From: Roseiarcus sp963807735
GTDB taxonomy: Bacteria; Pseudomonadota; Alphaproteobacteria; Rhizobiales; Beijerinckiaceae
DNA: 64,000 nucleotides
Direction: 5' to 3'
Assembly: GCA_963807735.1 (NCBI GenBank)
Contig: CAWEDI010000026.1
Location: forward strand, 62,001-126,000
The notes below the pieces were generated by a model, which ran no database searches, was not told the origin of the DNA, and saw nothing but the letters and a program-made list of their open reading frames with translations. Positions 57,177 to 64,000 of this stretch are shown one piece after another. The position numbers and the translations under genes are program-made. Each line of letters starts with the position of its first letter. The first letter of the stretch is position 1.

Positions 57177-57497
57177 ATGAAAGAGATGATTACCGCCAAC
57201 CGCCTGGCCGACGGAATTGTCGTGTTTCTCGATGGGGAGAACGGCTGGTCGGAGGATTTTCATCTCGGCGCGATCTTCGAGGACGCCGCCTCCAAGGCGC
57301 AGGGTCTCGCCGCCGCGGCCAAAGCGGCGCAGGCGAACCTCGTCGTCGATCCCTACCCTATTGAACTTGAGATGCGGGCGGGCCATCTGGCGCCGAAAGC
57401 CCTGCGCGAGCGCATCCGCGCGACCGGGCCGACGGTGCGTACCGACCTTGGCAAACAGGCGCAGGGGTTTGCGCCGACGATCGCCCAGCGCGGCTGA
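57177..57497 (+). CDS. DUF2849 protein of the sulfate reduction operon
   Basis: This 106-residue protein starts at ATG 57177 after GGGAGAACGG and reads ITANRLADGIVVFLDGENGWSEDF in part, with an acidic-aromatic ending RIRATGPTVRTDL. DUF2849 genes regularly precede sulfite reductase genes in alphaproteobacteria. The role is unknown, possibly in cofactor or electron supply. The AT-rich 56990-57110 region upstream probably contains the operon promoter. Confidence 0.85.
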   Translation: MKEMITANRLADGIVVFLDGENGWSEDFHLGAIFEDAASKAQGLAAAAKAAQANLVVDPYPIELEMRAGHLAPKALRERIRATGPTVRTDLGKQAQGFAPTIAQRG

Positions 57498-57510
57498 AGG
57501 ATTTCCGCTG

Positions 57511-59184
57511 ATGTACCGTTACGACGAATTCGACGCCGCCTTTGTCGCCGCACGCGTCGAGCAGTTCCGCGATCAGGTGAAGCGCCGCATGGGCGGCGAG
57601 TTGACCGAGGAGCAGTTCCGGCCGCATCGCCTGATGAACGGGCTCTATCTGCAACTGCACGCCTACATGCTGCGCGTCGCCATCCCGTATGGCACGCTCA
57701 ATTCCGAGCAACTGCGCAAGCTCGCCGACATCGCTCGCAAATACGATCGCGGCTACGGCCATTTCACCACAAGGCAGAACATTCAGTACAACTGGCCGAA
57801 GCTTGAGGAGACGCCGGATATTCTGGCTGAGCTCGCCAGCGTCGAGATGCACGCGATCCAGACTTCGGGCAATTGCATCCGCAACGTGACCGCCGATCAT
57901 TTCGCCGGCGTCGCGGCCGACGAGATCGCCGACCCGCGGCCCTATGCCGAGTTGTTGCGGCAATGGTCGTCGCAGCACCCGGAATTCTCGTTCCTGCCGC
58001 GAAAATTCAAGATCGCCGTCAACGGCGGCCCGCACGACCGCGCCGCGATCCAGGCGCACGACATCGGCTTGCAGATCGTTCGCAACGACCGCGGCGAACT
58101 TGGTTTCACCGTCTATGTCGGCGGCGGCCTGGGCCGCACGCCGTTCATCGGCAAGAAAATCCGCGACTTCCTGCCCGAGCGCGACCTGTTGCGCTATGTC
58201 GACGCGATCCTGCGCGTCTACAATCTCGATGGCCGGCGCGACAACAAATACAAGGCGCGCATCAAGATTCTCGTCCACGAGACCGGCGAGGCGGCGTTCC
58301 GCGACCTCGTCGAGGCCGAATACGCCGCCAACGCGCAGAGCGCGCTGACGCTGCGCGACATAGACATCGCGCAGATGCGCGAGAACTTCAAAACGCCGCC
58401 GCTGGCCCCGCGCGCGACCGACAGCCCGCGCATTACGCGCCGCCGCGCCAAGGACGCCAAGTTCGACGCTTATATGCGCGCCAACGTCGCTCCTCATAAA
58501 ATCCCCGGCTACGCCGTGATGACGGTTTCGTTGAAGCCGCTCGGCGCGCCGCCCGGCGACGCCACCGCCGACCAGATGGACGCTGTCGCCGATCTCGCTG
58601 AGGATTATTCGCAGGACGAACTGCGCGTATCGCACGAGCAGAACCTGATCCTGCCGCATGTCGCGCTCGACGATCTCCCGGCGGTCTACGACCGCCTCGC
58701 CTCGGTCGGCCTCGCCGCGCCGAACGCGGGGCAGATCAGCGACATCATCGCCTGCCCCGGGCTCGACTATTGCGCGCTCGCCACGGCGCGTTCGATCCCT
58801 GTCGCGCAGCGCATCGCCGAGCGCTTCGGCGACGGCGCGCGCGCGCGCGACATCGGACCGCTGAAGATCAAGATTTCCGGCTGCATCAACGCCTGCGGCC
58901 ATCATCACGTCGGCCACATCGGCATTCTCGGGTTGGAGCGCGCCGGCGAGGAGACCTATCAGATCACGCTCGGCGGCTCCGCCGACGAGAACGCCTCGAT
59001 CGGCCAGATCACCGGCCCCGGATTCTCCTCCGAGCGCGTGGTCGAGGCGATCGACACGATCGTCGAAACCTACAAGGCGCAGCGCAGCGACGCCGACGAG
59101 GCGTTCCTGCAAACCTACCGCCGCGTCGGCATGGCGCCGTTCAAGGAGGCGCTTTACGAACGGAGCGCCGGATCGGATATCTGA
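57511..59184 (+). CDS. cysI: Nitrite/sulfite reductase, siroheme type
   Basis: This enzyme reduces sulfite to sulfide with six electrons. The 557 residues start at ATG 57511 (MYRYDEFDAAFV). Two ferredoxin-like halves surround the siroheme/4Fe-4S site. The first has YGHFTTRQNIQYNWPKL and SGNCIRNVTADHFAG. The second has the cluster cysteines in IIACPGLDYCALATARS (Cys-x5-Cys) and KISGCINACGHHHVGHIG (Cys-x3-Cys). The neighbouring cysH and DUF934 genes point to sulfite rather than nitrite. Its stop overlaps cysH (TGATG). Confidence 0.92.
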   Translation: MYRYDEFDAAFVAARVEQFRDQVKRRMGGELTEEQFRPHRLMNGLYLQLHAYMLRVAIPYGTLNSEQLRKLADIARKYDRGYGHFTTRQNIQYNWPKLEETPDILAELASVEMHAIQTSGNCIRNVTADHFAGVAADEIADPRPYAELLRQWSSQHPEFSFLPRKFKIAVNGGPHDRAAIQAHDIGLQIVRNDRGELGFTVYVGGGLGRTPFIGKKIRDFLPERDLLRYVDAILRVYNLDGRRDNKYKARIKILVHETGEAAFRDLVEAEYAANAQSALTLRDIDIAQMRENFKTPPLAPRATDSPRITRRRAKDAKFDAYMRANVAPHKIPGYAVMTVSLKPLGAPPGDATADQMDAVADLAEDYSQDELRVSHEQNLILPHVALDDLPAVYDRLASVGLAAPNAGQISDIIACPGLDYCALATARSIPVAQRIAERFGDGARARDIGPLKIKISGCINACGHHHVGHIGILGLERAGEETYQITLGGSADENASIGQITGPGFSSERVVEAIDTIVETYKAQRSDADEAFLQTYRRVGMAPFKEALYERSAGSDI

Positions 59185-59918
59185 TGAGCGCGCACGACAT
59201 CAAACTGTTCGGCGACGCTATCGCCGCGTCGCGGCTGGAGACGCGTTTCGCGCTGCTGTCGGCGCAGACGTTGTTGCGGCTCGCCATCAAGGACCTTTAC
59301 CCCGGCAAGATCGCGCTCGTCTCGTCGTTCGGCGCAGACTCGGTCGTGCTGCTGCACATGATCGCCGAGATCGACAAGGCGACGCCGGTCGTGTTCGTCG
59401 ACACCGGCCAGCACTTCCCTGAGACGCTTGAGTATCGCGACCGATTGGTCGCCCAACTCGGCCTGACCAACATCGTCGACGCCGCGCCGGACGCGGCGAC
59501 GTTGGCGCAGGAGGACCCCGAGAAATTCCTTTTCGCCAGCGATCCCGATCGTTGCTGCGAAATCCGCAAGGTTGCGCCGTTGGCGGCGACGTTGGAGGCT
59601 TACGACGCCTGGATCACCGGCCGCAAAGGCTTTCAGACCGCCGATCGCGGGCGCCTTCCTTTGTTCGAGGCCGAGGGCGCGCGGGTGAAGGTCAACCCGC
59701 TGGTTGGTTGGAGCGCCGGCGATCTGCTCGACTACATCAAACAGCACGACCTGCCGCCGCATCCGCTGGTCGCCAAGGGCTTTCCGTCGATCGGCTGTCT
59801 GCCGTGCACGAGCCGCGTCAGCCCAGGCGAGGACCCGCGCTCGGGGCGCTGGCGCGGCAAGGCCAAGCAGGAATGCGGCATTCACGGCGTCACGCTCGAC
59901 GCGGGAGGAAATATCTGA
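59184..59918 (+). CDS. cysH: Phosphoadenylyl/adenylyl-sulfate reductase
   Basis: The enzyme reduces APS or PAPS to sulfite. The 244 residues have the PP-loop motif VSSFGADSVVLLHM (about 45-58), VDTGQHFPET, and PDRCCEIRKV and GCLPCTSRV, a Cys-Cys and Cys-x2-Cys set that binds a 4Fe-4S cluster as in APS reductases. The C-terminal KQECGIH holds the catalytic Cys. Presence of the cluster suggests APS as substrate rather than PAPS. The start ATG 59184 overlaps the preceding stop, and its own stop overlaps the DUF934 start. Confidence 0.93.
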   Translation: MSAHDIKLFGDAIAASRLETRFALLSAQTLLRLAIKDLYPGKIALVSSFGADSVVLLHMIAEIDKATPVVFVDTGQHFPETLEYRDRLVAQLGLTNIVDAAPDAATLAQEDPEKFLFASDPDRCCEIRKVAPLAATLEAYDAWITGRKGFQTADRGRLPLFEAEGARVKVNPLVGWSAGDLLDYIKQHDLPPHPLVAKGFPSIGCLPCTSRVSPGEDPRSGRWRGKAKQECGIHGVTLDAGGNI

Positions 59919-60415
59919 TGGCGCTGTGGCGCGACGGCGGCTTCGTTGACGAGGAATGGACCCGGGTCGCCGACGACGCGCCGCTCGGCGACGGCAAGGC
60001 GATCGTCTCGCTGGCGCGCTGGCGGCGTGAAGGCCACGCTTTGCGCGAGGCCGGCGTGGAGATCAGAGCGGGCGCCGAAGCGCAAGGCGCGCTCGCCGAA
60101 GTCGCCGACCGCCCGCTGGTGGCGCTGAACTTCGAGAAATTCGGCGACGGCCGGGCGTTCTCGTACGCGACGCTTCTGCGCGAGCGCCACGGTTTCCGCG
60201 GCGATTTGCGCGCGGTCGGCGACGTGCTGCTCGACGAGATTCCGCTGATGATCCGCTGCGGCTTCACCTCGTTCGAGGTGACCAACGAAGCGACCGCGAG
60301 GGCGTTGCGCGAGGGGCGGTTGCTGCAGTTCCCGGTCGCGTATCAACCGGGTCTGTCGGCAGGGGAGACGCGCGAACCTTCGCGGCCGTGGGCGCGGCGG
60401 CTTGCCGCTAGTTAG
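59918..60415 (+). CDS. DUF934 protein of the sulfate reduction operon
   Basis: This 165-residue protein starts at ATG 59918 (MALWRDGGFVDEEW), overlapping cysH. It has the DUF934 pattern LVALNFEKFGDGRAFSYATLLRE and RCGFTSFEVTNE. DUF934 proteins are almost always coded next to sulfite reductase and CysH, and are presumed to assist sulfite reduction, perhaps in electron transfer. The last 20 residues are variable. Confidence 0.9.
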   Translation: MALWRDGGFVDEEWTRVADDAPLGDGKAIVSLARWRREGHALREAGVEIRAGAEAQGALAEVADRPLVALNFEKFGDGRAFSYATLLRERHGFRGDLRAVGDVLLDEIPLMIRCGFTSFEVTNEATARALREGRLLQFPVAYQPGLSAGETREPSRPWARRLAAS

Positions 60416-60455
60416 GGTTCAGCTATAACGCGTGCGGGGGGCGACGGGGGCGACA

Positions 60456-61826
60456 ATGAATTTCGTCACCATCATCGGCATAGCGGCGCTTGGCGGCCTT
60501 CTGTTTAGATACGATACCGGCGTCATTTCGAGCGCGCTGCTGTTCATCCGGAAGGCGTTTGATCTTTCGACCAGCGGCGAGAGTCTGGTTGCGTCCATCG
60601 TGTTGCTCGGAGCGATGATTGGCGCCGTGATTGCTGGCGACCTCTCCGACCGGTTCGGTCGCCGTACAGTGATCTTTGGAACCGCGCTCCTGTTCGTCTT
60701 CGGCGCGCTGGTCACCGCCCTGGCGCCGAGCGCGCTGGTTCTGATGCTGGGCCGTCTGATCGTCGGCGCCGCGATCGGCGTCGCCTCCATGCTGACGCCG
60801 CTCTATCTCGCCGAGATCGCGCCCGCGGCGACGCGCGGCGCGGTGACCTCGCTGAACCAGCTTTGCATCACGATCGGGATTCTGGTCTCCTATCTCGTGG
60901 GCTATGCGTTCGCCAACGCGGGCGAGGGTTGGCGTTGGATGCTCGGCCTCGGCGCGGTTCCCGGCGCTATCCTCGCGATCGGAATGCTGATGCTGCCGGA
61001 AAGCCCGCGATGGCTCGCCGGCCATGGCGGATTCGACGCCGCGCGCGACGTACTGAGGCGACTGCGCGGGGCGGACGCGGACATCGAGGCGGAAGTGAGT
61101 CAGCTCCGCGCCGACTTGGTTCGCGAGGAGGGCAAGGCGACGCCGTGGTCGGCCCTTCTGGCCCCGCGCCTGCGGCCGGCGCTGATCGTCGGGGCGGGGC
61201 TGGCGGCGTTCCAGCAGATCACGGGCATCAACACGGTGATCTATTTCGCGCCGCAAATTTTTCAGGCGGCCGGGCTCTCGTCCGCCTCGGTCGCGATCCT
61301 CGCGACCGCCGGCGTCGGGACGGTGAACGTCGCCCTCACGCTCGTTGCGATACGGCTCTTGGACCGGGTTGGTCGCCGCCCACTGCTGCTGTTGAGCCTA
61401 GGCGGTATGGCGGTGTGCCTGGGCGCATTGGCGGCCAATTTTGCGTTCGACGCAACGGGCGAGCTCGCCTGGATCACCGTCGCGGCGCTGGCCGCTTACG
61501 TGGCTTTCTTCGCCGTCGGGCTCGGGCCGATCTTCTGGCTGCTGATCGCCGAGATCTTTCCACTCGCCGTGCGGGCGCGGGCGATGAGCATCGCAACCAT
61601 CGCCAATTGGGGTTTCAATCTCCTGGTGACGATCAGTTTTCTCGGCCTCGTCTCGGCGCTGGGACGGCCCGGCGCTTTTCTGATCTATTTGATCCTGACC
61701 GTGGCGGCGTTCTTGTTCACGTTTCGATTCGTGCCCGAGACAAAGGGGCGCTCACTGGAAGAGATCGAAGCCGACCTCGAAGGCGAGCACGCGCCGGCGC
61801 GGTCTTATAATGCCGTGCGCGGATAG
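60456..61826 (+). CDS. Sugar porter family MFS transporter
   Basis: This 456-residue transporter has twelve membrane segments. Family motifs are DRFGRR between segments 2 and 3, LPESPRWL, FQQITGINTVIYFAPQIFQA in the seventh, DRVGRRPLLL, and the C-terminal VPETKGRSLEEIE. The start is ATG 60456 after GGGGGCGAC. The first segment reads LLFRYDTGVISSALL, where the family has LLFGYDTGVISGALL; the Gly-to-Arg change lies in a conserved turn and could affect activity. The substrate may be a hexose, pentose or myo-inositol. Confidence 0.9.
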   Translation: MNFVTIIGIAALGGLLFRYDTGVISSALLFIRKAFDLSTSGESLVASIVLLGAMIGAVIAGDLSDRFGRRTVIFGTALLFVFGALVTALAPSALVLMLGRLIVGAAIGVASMLTPLYLAEIAPAATRGAVTSLNQLCITIGILVSYLVGYAFANAGEGWRWMLGLGAVPGAILAIGMLMLPESPRWLAGHGGFDAARDVLRRLRGADADIEAEVSQLRADLVREEGKATPWSALLAPRLRPALIVGAGLAAFQQITGINTVIYFAPQIFQAAGLSSASVAILATAGVGTVNVALTLVAIRLLDRVGRRPLLLLSLGGMAVCLGALAANFAFDATGELAWITVAALAAYVAFFAVGLGPIFWLLIAEIFPLAVRARAMSIATIANWGFNLLVTISFLGLVSALGRPGAFLIYLILTVAAFLFTFRFVPETKGRSLEEIEADLEGEHAPARSYNAVRG

Positions 61827-61848
61827 GTCGTCACTTTGTGGCGAGCCT

Positions 61849-61912
61849 GTAGCCGCGCTCTCAAGAGCGCGGCCGCCGCTGTAGCCGCGCGCTCCAGAGC
61901 GCGGCCGCCGCT
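61849..61912. repeat. Two tandem palindromic 32-bp units
   Basis: The units 61849-61880 and 61881-61912 share GTAGCCGCG...AGAGCGCGGCCGCCGCT. Unit 1 contains a perfect 10-bp stem (GCCGCGCTCT/AGAGCGCGGC, loop CA); unit 2 has the same stem with one bulge. They lie between two convergent genes, so they may act as a two-way transcription barrier. Confidence 0.75.
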
Positions 61913-61951
61913 ACAGCGCGGCGCGGGCGCGATTTCAGCCCAACGCACGCA

Positions 61952-62983
61952 CTAAAGCTGCGACCAATCGAGCACGATCTTGCCGGATTGCCCGGACCGC
62001 ATCGTCTCGAAGCCTTGCAGGTAATCCGCCGCCGGCAGCCGATGCGTGATGACTTTCCGCACGTCGAGCCCGCTCTGCAACATCGCGATCATCTTGTGCC
62101 AGGTCTCGAACATCTCGCGGCCGTAGATGCCTTTGATTGTCAGCAGCTTGAACACGATCTTGGTCCAATCGACCGGCGCCGGCTTCGCTGGAATCCCGAG
62201 CATGGCGATGCGCCCGCCCATCACCAGATGATCGACCATCGTCTCGAACGCCGGCGGCGCGCCGCTCATTTCGAGCCCGATGTCGAATCCCTCCTTCATG
62301 CCGAGCCGATGCATGACGTCGTGCAAATCTTCTTTGCTCGTGTCGACCGGCGTCACGTCGGCGACTTCGCCGGCGAGTTTGAGCCGCAGCGGGTTGATGT
62401 CGGTGATGACGACGTGGCGCGCGCCGATGTGTCGCGCGATCGCGCCGGCCATGATGCCGATTGGCCCGGCGCCGGTGATCAGCACATCCTCGCCGACGAG
62501 ATCGAAGGCGAGCGCGGTGTGGACCGCGTTGCCGAGCGGATCGAGGATCGCGCCGAGTTCGTCGTCGATGTCGTCGGGCAAGGGCACGATGTTGAACGCG
62601 GGGATCTTCACGTACTGGGCGAAGGCGCCGGGGATATTGACGCCGATACCGCGCGTCTCCGGGTCCATGTGGAAACGACCGCCGCGCGCAGCGCGGCTGT
62701 GCATGCCAATCACATGACCCTCGCCGGAGACGCGCTGGCCGACCTTGAGATCGCGCACGTTGGCGCCGAGTTCGGCGATCTCGCCGGCGTATTCGTGGCC
62801 GACCACCATCGGCACCGGCACGGTGCGCTGCGCCCATTCGTCCCAGTTGTAGATATGGATGTCGGTGCCGCAGATGCCGGTCTTATGCACCTTCACCAGC
62901 ACCTCGTCGGGGCCGGGAATCGGCGTCGGCGCCTCCTGCAACCAAAGCCCCGGCTCGGGCTTCGCCTTCACCAGCGCTTTCAT
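61952..62983 (-). CDS. tdh: L-threonine 3-dehydrogenase, lacking the structural-zinc cysteines
   Basis: The enzyme oxidises threonine to 2-amino-3-ketobutyrate with NAD. The 343 residues start at ATG 62983 (MKALVKAKPEPGLW), which matches the family length; longer in-frame starts add charged residues. Seen are KTGICGTDIHIYNWDEW (catalytic zinc Cys), GHEYAGEIAELG, VLITGAGPIGIMAG (NAD site), GLEMSGAPPAFE and IKGIYGREMFETW. The E. coli-type Cys cluster after SGEGH is replaced by VIGMHSRAARGGRFH, so the structural zinc is absent. kbl lies 119 bp upstream, giving a kbl-tdh operon. Confidence 0.92.
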   Translation of the reverse strand: MKALVKAKPEPGLWLQEAPTPIPGPDEVLVKVHKTGICGTDIHIYNWDEWAQRTVPVPMVVGHEYAGEIAELGANVRDLKVGQRVSGEGHVIGMHSRAARGGRFHMDPETRGIGVNIPGAFAQYVKIPAFNIVPLPDDIDDELGAILDPLGNAVHTALAFDLVGEDVLITGAGPIGIMAGAIARHIGARHVVITDINPLRLKLAGEVADVTPVDTSKEDLHDVMHRLGMKEGFDIGLEMSGAPPAFETMVDHLVMGGRIAMLGIPAKPAPVDWTKIVFKLLTIKGIYGREMFETWHKMIAMLQSGLDVRKVITHRLPAADYLQGFETMRSGQSGKIVLDWSQL

Positions 62984-63102
62984 GGCGCCGGCGTCCCGAG
63001 GCTGACGTCGGGACGCGACCCTTCGTTCCGAGCCGGCGCGCCTGTCATCCTCGCCGGGGCCGGATGGCTTCGCTTCGCTCGCCATGATGGTTGATCCTCC
63101 AA

Positions 63103-64000
63103 TCAAACAAGCCCCAACTCGCGGCCCGCGTCCTTGAACGCCGCGATCGCGAAATCGACGTCGGCGTCGGTCAGCGCCGCCGACATCTGCGTGCGGATGC
63201 GGGCGCGGCCCTTCGGCACGACGGGGAAGAAGAAGCCCGCGACATAGACGCCGCGCTTGTCGAGCGCCGCCGCCATCTCTTGCGCCGCGCGCGCCTCGCC
63301 GAGCATGACCGGGATGATCGGCGTCTCGCCGTCAATCAGCGAGAACCCCGCCTGCGCCAACCCTTCGCGGAAGCGTCGGGCGTGGCCGGCAAGCCGTTCG
63401 CGCAAATCGTCGGCGCGAATGGCGATCTCCAACGCCTTGCGCGAGCCGGCGACCACCGGGGGGGCGAGGCTGTTGGAGAACAGGTAAGGCCGCGCCCGCT
63501 GGCGCAGGAGATCGACGATCGGCTGCGCGGCGGCGACGAAGCCGCCCATCGCGCCGCCGAGCGTCTTGCCGAACGTGCCGGTCACGATGTCGACGCGCCC
63601 GCCGGTCAGCGCCGGCGTGCCCTTGCCTTGCGCCCCCAGGTGGCCGGTGGCGTGACAATCGTCAACCATCACCAACGCGTCGTACCTGTCGGCGAGCGCG
63701 CGGATTTGTTTCAGCTTGGCGACGTGGCCGTCCATCGAGAACACGCCGTCGGTGACGATCAGTTTGAAACGCGAATCGGCCGCCTCCCTGAGCCGGCTCT
63801 CCAACTCGTCCATGTCGCCGTTGGCGTAGCGGTAGCGCTTGGCCTTGCAGAGCCGCACGCCGTCGATGATCGAGGCGTGGTTGAGCGCGTCGGAGATGAT
63901 CGCGTCGGCCTCGTCGAGCAGCGGCTCGAACACGCCGCCGTTGGCGTCGAAACAGGCGGCGAACAGGATCGCGTCGTCTTGGTCGAGATGCGTGGCGATC
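63103..64000 (-). CDS. kbl: Glycine C-acetyltransferase, C-terminal part
   Basis: The PLP enzyme splits 2-amino-3-ketobutyrate with CoA to glycine and acetyl-CoA, the step after Tdh. The frame is open from the right window edge (start outside) to the stop at 63103, giving 298 residues. Motifs are ILFAACFDANGGVFEPLL, DALNHASIIDGVRLCKAKR, VMVDDCHATGHLG (PLP Asp and His) and GTFGKTLGGAMGGF with the PLP Lys. The C-terminus is complete. Confidence 0.94.
   Translation of the reverse strand, partial: IATHLDQDDAILFAACFDANGGVFEPLLDEADAIISDALNHASIIDGVRLCKAKRYRYANGDMDELESRLREAADSRFKLIVTDGVFSMDGHVAKLKQIRALADRYDALVMVDDCHATGHLGAQGKGTPALTGGRVDIVTGTFGKTLGGAMGGFVAAAQPIVDLLRQRARPYLFSNSLAPPVVAGSRKALEIAIRADDLRERLAGHARRFREGLAQAGFSLIDGETPIIPVMLGEARAAQEMAAALDKRGVYVAGFFFPVVPKGRARIRTQMSAALTDADVDFAIAAFKDAGRELGLV

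Overview
The window is GC-rich DNA from an alphaproteobacterium, most likely a member of the Hyphomicrobiales (Rhizobiales) near the Beijerinckiaceae/Methylocystaceae. This placement is inferred from the polyhydroxybutyrate genes, a liv operon carrying a DUF6867 gene, the DUF2849-sulfite reductase-CysH-DUF934 layout, form II CO dehydrogenase-like genes and an orphan Ku gene. It cannot be settled to genus by reading alone.

Left end (1-5.8 kb): the start of selA on the minus strand, an orphan DUF4329 protein, tRNA-Gly(TCC), a run of insertion sequences (an IS3-family copy with fused orfAB, an IS5-family copy truncated at the IS3 end, a decayed ISAs1-family copy) and tRNA-Thr(GGT).

Genomic island (5.83-17.82 kb): tRNA-Thr(CGT) is followed by a P4-type tyrosine integrase. 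The 3' end of the tRNA is repeated at 17804-17824, so the two copies mark the island ends. Inside lie an IS630 copy broken by an IS66-family remnant, a type I restriction-modification operon with an Abi-type gene between hsdS and hsdR, and an AlpA regulator. hsdM has lost its N-terminal part through a deletion that joined it out of frame to a zinc-ribbon helix-turn-helix gene, and the Abi gene has a frameshift, so the defence operon looks damaged.

Accessory region (17.8-27 kb): a Ku gene, gene-poor DNA with a SAM-domain relic, then the most unusual group in the window. A YcaO enzyme gene (with one frameshift) overlaps a BTAD/TolB-like/TPR regulator. Convergent to them lie an animal-type heme peroxidase gene and a 136-residue protein ending in a Cys/Tyr/Thr/Ser-rich tail. 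I propose this as a candidate peptide-modification system; that is inference.

Core-like region (27-64 kb): KdsD-type sugar phosphate isomerase, an outer-membrane beta-barrel, a secreted kelch protein, a lytic transglycosylase with an SGNH/DUF459 partner, phaB and phaA, a complete branched-chain amino acid ABC transporter (livHMGF, DUF6867, livJ), a form II coxSLM set with coxD, an SRPBCC gene and coxE, a RusA-like nuclease overlapping a nuclease/HEPN-like protein, a DapA-family aldolase, a TPR sulfotransferase, a ParDE toxin-antitoxin pair with a clear palindromic operator, a CHASE2-GGDEF-EAL protein, an assimilatory sulfate reduction operon, a sugar porter, and the tdh-kbl threonine degradation pair, the last cut by the right edge.
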